Of a stretch of 10,299 nt of DNA, positions 1 to 8,300 are shown piece by piece (within the stretch, counting starts at the first letter, position 1; each line of letters starts with the position of its first letter). A program made the translations under genes and the position numbers. This DNA comes from Desulfobacula sp. (GTDB lineage Bacteria > Desulfobacterota > Desulfobacteria > Desulfobacterales > Desulfobacteraceae). The notes beneath the pieces are model-generated. The model was given only the letters and a program-made list of their open reading frames with translations. It searched no databases and was not told the DNA's origin. Where the stretch lies: the NCBI GenBank assembly GCA_011390085.1, contig JAABTB010000054.1, forward strand, positions 1-10,299. The letters run 5' to 3'.

Positions 1-1266
1 GTCTCTGAAGCGCTGGGTTCTTTGCCGTTAAATATTGCCGGACCGGATATGGATAAAAGAGATGGCATGGATTTTTGTTTACTGTCTTTTAATGTATGCC
101 TCGCCACCCAGGGAATCATGGATACCAAAGCTTTCCGATGGCAGGGAAGAACGCTGATATACCCGTTAAATGGCAGGAAAATGGCCTGTATCAAATTTGC
201 CAGAACAAAAGAAAATGCAATTGAATTGATACGGGAGGCAAACTGGCTTTCTTTTTTGAATACCCATCCCTTCTGCCGTGAATTGAATTTTCTTGCTCCT
301 GTTCCCGTCCGTATTAACGATCACTGCCTTTTCAAATTGGATCAGGTGCCGGATTTTATCCTGAACAACCGGGAAATTCACCCGGATTGCCTTGCAATTA
401 TGTTTATTGCAGAAAAAGACTATTTCAAATATGCAAACGAGCCTTGGCATTTTCAGGATCAAAGAAAAGAGATAAAAGAAATGTATGGGCGGAATGCATG
501 GCTCCTCGGTAGACTGACCTCAAAGGGGATCATCCATACGGCCATCATCCCTTTGTTTCACAACCGGGCACAGCAAATCCGGCGTCAGGATCAGGGCCTT
601 TATATCTGGGAGCAGGGGGGAAGGCTCGATAGATGGCTCGAATCATGCCGCTACCCCAATTTTGCCAAATCCGGATTAAGAGATTTTGAGCATCTGACAC
701 TCCTCAAGAATTCGAAAGAACTGCGGCATTTCATCGGAGAACACATCCTTGGATTTATCCTTGTCATGGGAAGCTTTTTCAGAAATAAAGCCCCTGAACA
801 AAAAGGATTTGATGAAAAAGGGAACCCCCTGGATTTAAGGACTCTTTTTGATCGAGATCTTTTTATTGAAATGATTACTGAGGTTGTCCAAAATTATTAC
901 CATGGGGTGACAGGCCTTTTGCCGAAAAACCTGCCTCTATTTTTAAACGAAAGCCTGATTGATAAACTCATAGAAAATATGGGAAAAGATTATCATATGG
1001 AAGAAATCCTCCGCGTTCAGGATCAGATGAATATGAGCGATACTGAATTTGAAACATTCTTGATATCCCGAGGATATGAAGGATCGGTTGTGAAAACCAT
1101 TCACAAAGGCGAAAAGGATATCATTCTGAATACCGGTCCCCATCTTGGCGGATTTAACCAGCCCATATCGGTTCCGGAATTGATTGAATTTCTCTTTTGT
1201 CTATCATCTCTGTGCATCTCGGACAGATTTATCATGGAAAATGGGTTGAAAGCATGCCGGAATTAA
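1..1266 (+). CDS. SidJ-like kinase-fold protein (pseudokinase family), 5' partial
   Basis: The frame is open from base 1 with no upstream stop, so the N-terminus lies outside the window; the TTG at 22 is unlikely to be the true start. The first visible residues (SEALGSLPL) look like the end of a HEAT-type helix, hinting at an upstream helical repeat domain (inference). Residues below are counted from the TTG at 22. A kinase-like N-lobe is suggested by a beta3-type lysine (K58 in ACIKF) and a helix-C-type glutamate (E72 in REANWL). An unusual catalytic-loop-like block follows at 170-182 (GIIHTAIIPLFHNR), then GGRLDRW near 199-205. A canonical HRD/DFG pair is absent. SidJ of Legionella is a calmodulin-dependent polyglutamylase on a kinase fold, and similar proteins occur in deltaproteobacteria. 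The family call comes from remembered motif style, not a search. No signal peptide can be judged. It is followed 46 bases later by a small Cys-rich gene. The substrate is unknown. Confidence 0.55.
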   Translation, partial: VSEALGSLPLNIAGPDMDKRDGMDFCLLSFNVCLATQGIMDTKAFRWQGRTLIYPLNGRKMACIKFARTKENAIELIREANWLSFLNTHPFCRELNFLAPVPVRINDHCLFKLDQVPDFILNNREIHPDCLAIMFIAEKDYFKYANEPWHFQDQRKEIKEMYGRNAWLLGRLTSKGIIHTAIIPLFHNRAQQIRRQDQGLYIWEQGGRLDRWLESCRYPNFAKSGLRDFEHLTLLKNSKELRHFIGEHILGFILVMGSFFRNKAPEQKGFDEKGNPLDLRTLFDRDLFIEMITEVVQNYYHGVTGLLPKNLPLFLNESLIDKLIENMGKDYHMEEILRVQDQMNMSDTEFETFLISRGYEGSVVKTIHKGEKDIILNTGPHLGGFNQPISVPELIEFLFCLSSLCISDRFIMENGLKACRN

Positions 1267-1312
1267 GGTATACGTTACACATTCTTTGGGGACATCATAT
1301 AAAGGAATCAAA

Positions 1313-1474
1313 ATGTCTAAACAATATCCGGAATGCCCTCTCTATAATCATGCCACCTGCAAAGAATTACACAATCACAAATTATGTGCCATAATAAGAG
1401 AAGACAAACTCTGTTTTAAAAAACAACAGAAACCGAAAAAAGAAAATTCTACTGATACCCCCTCTGCTGCCTGA
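1313..1474 (+). CDS. Small Cys/His-rich hypothetical protein, 53 aa
   Basis: An ATG at 1313 is preceded by AAAGGA (1301-1306) at a spacing of six bases, a good ribosome binding site, and the frame closes with TGA. The 53-residue product has four cysteines at 8, 16, 25 and 34, spaced C-x7-C-x8-C-x8-C, with histidines at 13, 20 and 22. The core (CPLYNHATCKELHNHKLC) is dense in potential metal ligands, followed by REDKLC and a Lys-rich tail ending in low-complexity Ser/Thr/Pro. There is no signal peptide or membrane segment, so it is probably cytoplasmic. The even Cys spacing suggests a small zinc- or iron-binding fold; this is inference, since no named family was recognised. It lies 46 bases after the SidJ-like gene on the same strand and could be co-transcribed with it. 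It could be a spurious frame, but the ribosome binding site and the ordered Cys pattern argue against that. Confidence 0.6.
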   Translation: MSKQYPECPLYNHATCKELHNHKLCAIIREDKLCFKKQQKPKKENSTDTPSAA

Positions 1475-1624
1475 CTTCAAATTTTAACCGCTCATATGTG
1501 TGAATCATCTTATTTTGGAAACTTCCATGCCGATAAAATCGACTCCGGCTTTCTTTGGATATTTACCTTTGAAAAAAAAAAGCTTATATGGGATAGTTCA
1601 TATATTAATCCTCATATTGAGATA

Positions 1625-1628
1625 GGGG
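1625..1628 (+). promoter_or_regulatory. Ribosome-binding-site-like GGGG deciding a TTG start
   Basis: GGGG inside ATAGGGGTA sits five bases upstream of the TTG at 1634. It is the only Shine-Dalgarno-like element near a possible start of the inositol-monophosphatase-family gene; the ATG at 1496 has none. The match is short, so it supports the start only together with the protein alignment argument. Confidence 0.4.
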
Positions 1629-1633
1629 TACGA

Positions 1634-2395
1634 TTGATAGAATTTCTAACGGATCTCATTCAAAAAGCCGGTACCATCTGTAAAACCGAACAAAGCCGGC
1701 TATTGCCGTCTGACGTCGGTTTTAAAAACCGAAAAGACCTGGTCACAACAATTGATAAAAGAGTTGAGGATTTTATTATTGAAAACATCAGAATAAAATA
1801 TCCAGCCCATGATATTCTGGGTGAAGAAACCGGAAGAAGCGGATTTTCTTCCGATTATATATGGATCATTGATCCCATCGATGGAACGACTTCCTTCCTG
1901 CACCAGCAGCCGTTTTACTCCATCAGCATTGCTGTGCGGCATGAGGGTCGAACCATTTGCGCCGCTGTATTTGCACCCCGCCTGGATGAATTGTTCTATG
2001 CAGATCAAGACGGCAGTGCTTTTCTAAACGGCGCTCCAATTCATGTCTCGACTACCGACACCCTTATCAACAGCGTTATGGCAACAGGGTTTGCCTGTTT
2101 GAGAGCAGATGCCAAACACAATAACCTTCCCTATTTCACCAAAATCGTCCCCCAGTTAAGAGATATCCGACGATTCGGCTCCGCTGCCATTGATCTTTGT
2201 TATGTGGCCTGTGGAAAATTAGACGGATTCTGGGAAATGAACCTTAACCTATATGATATTGCAGCCGGTGCATTTATCGTTGAAAAAGCCGGGGGAAAGG
2301 TCTGTGATTTTAACGGAGACCTATATTTTCCGGAAAAAGGAATCGTTTCCGCCAACCCAAATCTGATAGAGCAATTACTTGAAAATTTCAAATAG
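1634..2395 (+). CDS. suhB: Inositol monophosphatase family protein (SuhB/IMPase-like)
   Basis: A Mg-dependent phosphatase of the IMPase superfamily, which hydrolyses inositol monophosphates or related sugar phosphates in the cytoplasm; E. coli SuhB also acts in rRNA transcription antitermination. Counting from TTG 1634 (253 aa), the metal-binding motifs are visible: GEET at 63-66, DPIDGTT at 80-86 (motif A) and YDIAAG at 207-212 (motif B, with Tyr where Trp is usual). FGSAAIDLCYVACGKLDGF (181-199) is typical of the family. The frame is open from an ATG at 1496, but that start adds 46 residues the family lacks and has no ribosome binding site. The TTG gives a start that lines up with Met4 of E. 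coli SuhB, as recalled, and a normal family length. A weak promoter-like pair (TTGAAA at 1569, GATAGT at 1592, spacing 17) lies just upstream. The exact substrate is unknown, and the symbol reflects family rather than proven orthology. Confidence 0.88.
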   Translation: MIEFLTDLIQKAGTICKTEQSRLLPSDVGFKNRKDLVTTIDKRVEDFIIENIRIKYPAHDILGEETGRSGFSSDYIWIIDPIDGTTSFLHQQPFYSISIAVRHEGRTICAAVFAPRLDELFYADQDGSAFLNGAPIHVSTTDTLINSVMATGFACLRADAKHNNLPYFTKIVPQLRDIRRFGSAAIDLCYVACGKLDGFWEMNLNLYDIAAGAFIVEKAGGKVCDFNGDLYFPEKGIVSANPNLIEQLLENFK

Positions 2396-2403
2396 ATTCA
2401 TAA

Positions 2404-2417
2404 TTTGTTAGAACAAA
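2404..2417. promoter_or_regulatory. 14-bp perfect dyad between the IMPase-like gene and rbgA
   Basis: TTTGTT-AG-AACAAA is a perfect inverted repeat with 6-base arms and a 2-base centre, placed 28 bases before the rbgA start in the 50-base gap. The loop is too small for a transcript hairpin, so if it works it would be as a protein-binding DNA dyad. It matches no operator I can name. AT-rich palindromes of this size also occur by chance. Confidence 0.2.
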
Positions 2418-2445
2418 ACAGTTCAACTCAGAATAGAGAATAAAA

Positions 2446-3294
2446 ATGACCATCCAATGGTTTCCCGGCCATATGCTGGAAACAGAAAACCTGTTGACAA
2501 AGGAAATCTCCAGGGTTGATGCCATCCTGGAAGTTTTAGACGCAAGGCTACCAATGGCAAGCGCAAACCCTTTTTTGGACAAGCTCTGTAAACATAAATT
2601 CAGACTTAAGCTCTTAAATAAAGCTGATTTGGCCGACCCGGAAATAACACCTTTATGGCTTGAATATTTTAAAAATAACCAGATCCCCGCTTTATCAACC
2701 TGTGGCACTCATCCTTCCCAGGTGCTTTACGCTTTAAATGACTGCATTGAAAAGACCGTCAGAAATAAAGCCAGAAAACTGAAAATCATGGTTTTGGGCA
2801 TCCCGAATACTGGGAAATCCACTATTTTAAATACCCTTTCCGGAAAAAAAATTGCCAAAACCGGAAATTCACCCGCCATTACCAAACACCAACAGAGAAC
2901 CAGTCTGCCCCATAATATCGATATCTATGACACACCCGGGATATTATCACCCGTCATCGAACCCAAGGAAAAAGCATATCTTCTGGCGGTCAGCGGTGCC
3001 ATATCCGATACGGCCTTTGACTATGGCGATATTGCAATTTTTGCCGCTGCCATGCTGATCAAACGATATCCGCACCGCTTGAAGGAAAGATACCCTTTCC
3101 TGGAAACCATTCCAGATGATCCGGCGGCACTTATCGAACATATCGGGATGAAACGAGGCTATTTGAAAAAAGGTGGCCTTGTTGATTTTCAAAAAGCCTC
3201 TGAAACATTGATCCGAGAGCTCAGAGCTGGTAAAATAGGAAAAATTAGTTTTGAAACCCCAAGGGAATATGAAAATGACATTCAAGCGCTATAA
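2446..3294 (+). CDS. rbgA: Ribosome biogenesis GTPase YlqF/RbgA
   Basis: A circularly permuted GTPase of the YlqF/YawG family; RbgA drives a late step of 50S subunit assembly. The 282-residue product starts with the family signature WFPGHM (5-10). The GTP-binding motifs appear in permuted order: G4 NKAD at 58-61, then the G1 P-loop GIPNTGKST at 118-126, the G2 threonine region GNSPAITK at 140-147, and G3 DTPG at 162-165. A helical C-terminal domain follows (about 178-282), as in RbgA. Length is typical. In G2 this protein reads PAIT where relatives I recall carry PGVT; the threonine is kept. The ATG at 2446 has only a weak purine-rich region (AGAGAA) upstream. The gene ends inside the start of prc, with a 20-base overlap, so the two are likely translationally coupled. 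Confidence 0.93.
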   Translation: MTIQWFPGHMLETENLLTKEISRVDAILEVLDARLPMASANPFLDKLCKHKFRLKLLNKADLADPEITPLWLEYFKNNQIPALSTCGTHPSQVLYALNDCIEKTVRNKARKLKIMVLGIPNTGKSTILNTLSGKKIAKTGNSPAITKHQQRTSLPHNIDIYDTPGILSPVIEPKEKAYLLAVSGAISDTAFDYGDIAIFAAAMLIKRYPHRLKERYPFLETIPDDPAALIEHIGMKRGYLKKGGLVDFQKASETLIRELRAGKIGKISFETPREYENDIQAL

Positions 3295-5347
3295 ACCCAA
3301 TCGATTTGATATTTCAATTCTTATTAAATCTCTTTTGTCCATCGTCATAATTGCGTGCCTGTCTTCGTCCCTGTGGGCAGTGACCCCGGATATCATCACC
3401 CCCAGGCCTGAATATTCTTCACAAGGCATCGATATCATACGCTCTCTGGAAAAAAATCATTATTCAGAAAAAACCTTAGACAACGAAATGTCCTCCATCA
3501 TTCTGAACCGTTACATCAAACAGCTTGACCCCATGAGGCAATTATTCACCCTTTCAGATATCAACCGGTTTAATCAGTATCAATTTCGTTTTGATAATGA
3601 ATTGAAAAAAGGCAATCTGGATATAGGGTTTGAAATCTTTAATCTATATCTGGCCAGATCCGCTGAAAAACTGGAATATATTTTATCTTTGATTAAAACC
3701 TGGGAACAAGATCTTGATTTTACTCAGGATGAGTCCCTTGTTATTGATGATGATCTTTTGCAGTGGCGCCTGGATAAGCAATCCCTTTATCCTTTGTGGA
3801 AGAGTGATCTGAAAAACCATATTATTTCACTCATTCTGGACGATCAGGATGAGGCCTCCATCGCCGATACCCTTGAAAAGACCTATTCAAACCGTCTTAA
3901 GCATCTTTTGCAAACCAATAACGATGATGTTTTCCAGATTTTCATGAACAGCGTCACAAGCAGTTTTGATCCCCATACTCAGTATTTTCCACCCAATGCT
4001 TCAGAGGATTTCGACATTCATATGAGCCTGTCTCTCGAGGGTATTGGTGCAGTTCTTCAAAATGAATATGAATTTACCAAGGTTGTCCGATTAATTCCCA
4101 AAGGACCTGCCGACAAATCAAACCTGCTCATGCCGGGAGATAAAATCATAGGCGTGGGGCAAGGAGAAAATGGAGAGATAAAGGATACCATTGGTCAACG
4201 GATAGACACCGTGGTAAAAATGATCCGCGGACCAAAAAACACTTTTGTTCGTTTAAAAATCATTCCTTCGGAAAAAACCGATACCACCAAAACCATTCAG
4301 ATCAAAAGGGAAAAGGTTAAATTAGAGGAACAGGCTGCCCGAAAAGATATCATTACCCTATCCCACCCGAATCCGCCTCTAAAAATTGGAATTATTGAGA
4401 TTCCAACCTTTTATCTTGATTTTAACGCATACAACAAAGGAGATCCGGAATATAAAAGTACGACCAAAGATGTCCAGAAACTGCTTTTTGAACTGAAACA
4501 AGAAAATATTGACGGGTTGATCGTTGATTTAAGGGACAATGGAGGCGGTTCCCTTAAAGAGGCCAATGACCTCACCGGACTCTTTTTAAAATCAGGTCCT
4601 ACGGTCCAGATCAAAACAAAAAATAGAATTTCGCGGCTCTATGATGAGGACCCTTCCATTGAATACTCAGGACCACTGATTGTCTTGATTAATCGAATGA
4701 GCGCATCTGCTTCGGAAATTTTTGCAGGGGCCATCAAAGACTATCACAGGGGGATCATTGTCGGGACAAGGAGCTTTGGTAAAGGCACGGTCCAGGAACT
4801 GCAACCGCTTGGTGAAGGCAAGCTTAAAATCACCAGTGCAAAATTTTATCGGGTGTCCGGAGAAAGTACACAGAATCTAGGGGTTGTGCCGGATCTGCAA
4901 TACCCCCAGCTATACAAGATTGAAGATACGGGAGAAAGCTCTCTAGATGGTGCTCTCCCCTGGGATAGGACCATGAAAACAAATTACAGCGCATATCAGC
5001 CTCTTAATGAAATTTATAAAAAACTTGCAGAAGGTTATGAAGAAAGGGCGTTCAAAGATCCAGGCTTGAATTATCTGAAAAAAAGAATTGAAATCAGTGC
5101 TGAATTGAATTCAAAAGCGGCGCTGTCATTAAACCTCGAATCCCGAAAATCACGGAAAAAGCAATATGAGCAGGATGAGCTTGTTATCAAAAATGAATAT
5201 TTCAAAGCCATCGGGAAAGATCCCATTGAAAAGCCCAGCCAGGAAAATACGGGAATTGAAGACGCTAAAACCATTCTGATGAACCAGACCCATCTTGTGA
5301 TGGCGGATTTTATAAAATTTTCAAAGGGCCTTGGGTTTTCATGGTAA
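3275..5347 (+). CDS. prc: C-terminal (tail-specific) processing protease Prc, S41 family
   Basis: A periplasmic Ser/Lys protease that degrades or trims proteins from their C-termini; in E. coli Prc acts on MepS and FtsI. The 690-residue product from ATG 3275 has the Prc layout: a basic N-terminus and hydrophobic export segment (13-35), an N-terminal helical domain (LDPMRQLF near 84-91), a PDZ domain (about 252-345), the S41 protease core, and a C-terminal helical domain (about 570-685). Catalytic residues match E. coli spacing: Ser478 in MSASASEIF, Asp489 in KDYHRG and Lys503 in SFGKGTVQ (11 and 25 residues apart, as in S452/D463/K477). ATG 3275 was chosen because AGGGA (3262-3266) lies eight bases upstream; ATG 3269 and TTG 3251 are in frame but poorly spaced. 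Export may be by signal peptidase I (after LWA, residue 35) or as a lipoprotein (IIAC, Cys28). It overlaps rbgA by 20 bases. Confidence 0.94.
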   Translation: MTFKRYKPNRFDISILIKSLLSIVIIACLSSSLWAVTPDIITPRPEYSSQGIDIIRSLEKNHYSEKTLDNEMSSIILNRYIKQLDPMRQLFTLSDINRFNQYQFRFDNELKKGNLDIGFEIFNLYLARSAEKLEYILSLIKTWEQDLDFTQDESLVIDDDLLQWRLDKQSLYPLWKSDLKNHIISLILDDQDEASIADTLEKTYSNRLKHLLQTNNDDVFQIFMNSVTSSFDPHTQYFPPNASEDFDIHMSLSLEGIGAVLQNEYEFTKVVRLIPKGPADKSNLLMPGDKIIGVGQGENGEIKDTIGQRIDTVVKMIRGPKNTFVRLKIIPSEKTDTTKTIQIKREKVKLEEQAARKDIITLSHPNPPLKIGIIEIPTFYLDFNAYNKGDPEYKSTTKDVQKLLFELKQENIDGLIVDLRDNGGGSLKEANDLTGLFLKSGPTVQIKTKNRISRLYDEDPSIEYSGPLIVLINRMSASASEIFAGAIKDYHRGIIVGTRSFGKGTVQELQPLGEGKLKITSAKFYRVSGESTQNLGVVPDLQYPQLYKIEDTGESSLDGALPWDRTMKTNYSAYQPLNEIYKKLAEGYEERAFKDPGLNYLKKRIEISAELNSKAALSLNLESRKSRKKQYEQDELVIKNEYFKAIGKDPIEKPSQENTGIEDAKTILMNQTHLVMADFIKFSKGLGFSW

Positions 5348-5389
5348 ATTTAAACCGATAATTAACCTATGATTCCATATTTATTAAAC

Positions 5390-5393
5390 GAGG
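5390..5393 (+). promoter_or_regulatory. GAGG ribosome binding site deciding a CTG start
   Basis: GAGG lies six bases before CTG 5400 and nine before ATA 5403, the only in-frame candidates after the TAA at 5397 that keep the positively charged N-terminus of the AsmA-like protein. No comparable motif precedes the TTG at 5451. Confidence 0.45.
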
Positions 5394-5399
5394 CATTAA

Positions 5400-8300
5400 C
5401 TGATATTTTTTTTTAAAACAAAAAAAAGAAAAATCCTATTTTCTTTCTTCTTGGCAGCACTTTCTATTATTGTTTCTTTTTCTTATGTGTTTCATTTTGC
5501 CATCAATACCCCTTATGTAAAAAATCAAATTGCTTCAGCGATCCATGATAGAAGCGGTATCTATTTGAATCCGACAAGGATTTCAGTAAGGCTCTTTCCA
5601 AAACCGGAAATTATTCTGAAAAATTTCGATTTCATTTTTAATGAAAAAATCATTCTTAACATGAGCCAATTAAAATTTGATATGGATCTTCAGAACCTTT
5701 TGCGCGGCAGAATGATCCTTGGGCAAATTCTTATCCAGAACCCGACTGTAAATTTCCTCCCCAAGAATTCACAGCAGCCTGGACCCCATTTTAAATTTAA
5801 ACCCGTTGAATTCAAAAACACGTTTAATGAATTCTTTCAATTTTTACCTGAGGATCAAGAAAACTTAGAAATAAAGATCACCAATCTTGTTTCACCCTAT
5901 TTTAACCGTATGGATGGATCTCTTGTCCTGATTAAAACCAAAAAAGACCTTGCAATCCATGCAATCGTCAAAAAACTTGCGTTGCATGCTTCTGATCTAT
6001 CCCAGATCTCTTTGAATCAATATCTTGATCTGGATTCCATTCTCCTTGATCAATTGGAATTAACGGCTTCGATCCATTCTGAAGGTGAGATCAAGGCTGA
6101 TTTGAAGGCTCAGGGCATTATTCTCAAGGATGGGAACAAAAATCTTGTTCTTGATACCGATGCCATTCATGCTGTTTTAAATTTATCCGACACAGGGTAT
6201 CAACTGGATATCAACCCTTTTAAAATGAATTATCCGGAAGGTGTGGTGGGAGTCCGTTTTTTTTCCAATTCAGCTCAAAAGAAATCGGAAATTCAGTTTA
6301 CCGGAAACAATATCCATATTGGCCAGGCAAAAAAGACGTCTTTGGCGGTTTTCAAAAACAACGGCTTGGTAAACCATCTATTTGATATCTTGCAGGATGG
6401 GGTTTCCCCGGACATCAATGTGTCCTTTAAAGCGGATGACCCGACTCTTCTTTTTAAGGCGGATAATTTGGAATTAAAGGGAAGAATCGAGAACGGGGTG
6501 GTCAAAATCCCGGGGACTGATTTGATTGTTTCTGATGTCCAAGGAAGCGCCGGGATTCAAACGGGGATTTTAGATATCAATGCCGTCCATGCTATGATAG
6601 GGTCCTCTGTCCTCAAACAGGGACAATTGACCATTTATCTCTTAGGGTCCAACCATGTTCCCTTTAATGGAGAATTTTCTTTGGATGCCGATCTTTCCAT
6701 GGTTCCGGAAACCTTAGAATCGCTTTTACCCGGAACCTTTCTGGCAGAAGAATTGGCAAAGACTCACAATATCATCGGCCGGTCAAATATCAGGTTAAAT
6801 CTTTCAATTCCCAATGACAAAAAAGATCTTGATGTGAAGATTGAGTCCGACGATTTCGCAGTAAAAGGCGATTACAATCGAATACCAGGCCCTGTTTTTC
6901 TTGAAAAAATTAATTTCCAATATAATTCAGGAATGTTTCGTGTGAAGCATATTCAAGGAACAATCGCCGACATTATTGTTAAAGACCTGGATACCATCAT
7001 TCATCTTAAAGAGAACCCTACCATTTCCATTCACTCCGGTTCAGGCAGGATTTCCCTTGATTCTGCAATTCCCTTTCTAATGGCCAACAAAAAAATAGAA
7101 ACATTCCTGTCACCCCTTAAAAAAGGGACTGGCAATATTGATGTGAACACAATCCAATTGTCCGGTCCCCTTCTGATGCCCGAGGAATGGGTCTATGATA
7201 TAACCGGGAACGGGTCACACATCTCTTTGACAACCCAATTGAACCAAAAGGAAATTGAAGATCTTTCCTGTCAATATCATTTTTCCGACAAGGGGTTTTC
7301 CTTGGAATCAATTTCTGCAAGAATTGAAAACCTTTCATGGCTGGAAGCTTTTGTGGGGAAAAAACATTTTGAAAGTTTTCGGACCCCATTGATGATGAAA
7401 AATGGTCAGTTGCAAACCATTAAAAAAAAAGCATGGTTTAATACTGATCTTTCTTTTCCAGATGGACAAAAGCTTCAAATTGAACTTGGTGGAAACAGCA
7501 TTACCTCTCTGACCATAAAAAGCATAAAGCTCCTGGACCCCGGATTTTCAAATGCGAGGATTGATCTGTCTTCTGATACAAATAAAATCATTTTCGACTT
7601 CGATGGAATTCTGAACACGCAAACAATACATAAAATACTGGTTCCTGAGAGTCATCTGGGAAAAAAAATAAATGCGTTTACGGAAGGTGAATCTGTATTA
7701 ATCCATACTGATAAAGATTCGACCATTCATGTCATCACAAAAAAAATGAACCTGACCTCCTTTTTATCATCTCAAAAACCTTTCTCAACAAAAAATAACC
7801 TGTTTTTAAATAAAACCATCAAATTAAAAACTGAAAATCTCACGATAAAAAACTGGACTATCAAAGATATGGACGCGGAAATCTCCCTTCAACAGGATGA
7901 TGCTTATATCCGGTTGAATAAGGCTTTTTTGTGCGACTTAGAAACAGAGGGGTATATTAATATTAACCTTAAAGGCGACCGGATCGATGCCAAAATTCCA
8001 TTCATCGCCGACAACAAAGATAATATTCAAAACCTTCTGACCTGCCTTTTTAATAAAAATGAGTTTATGGATGGCCGCTATTCTTTTAAAGGAGAAATCA
8101 GGTCCGATACCGGCAAACAGAATTTTTTAAATACGTTGAACGGTTCATTTCTTTTTCAGGCTGAAGAAGGACGGGTCCATAAATTGACACTCCTTTCAAG
8201 GATATTCTCGGTACTGAATGTTTCTAAGTTTTTTAAAGGCAATATCCCCGACATCACCCAAAAAGGATTTGCTTATAAAACAATTACGATTGAAGCAGAT

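Noticed and set aside
1275..1303. Promoter-like TTACAC-N17-TATAAA before the small Cys-rich gene
   Set aside because: The -35 box matches poorly and the -10 box overlaps the ribosome binding site, so a transcript starting there would lose the Shine-Dalgarno sequence.
1197..1394. 65-residue frame overlapping the end of the SidJ-like gene and the small Cys-rich gene
   Set aside because: It lies in another frame across two better-supported genes, has no ribosome binding site and no recognisable composition.
1700..2008. Minus-strand frame of 102 residues inside the IMPase-like gene
   Set aside because: It is antisense to a gene with clear catalytic motifs and encodes no recognisable domain.
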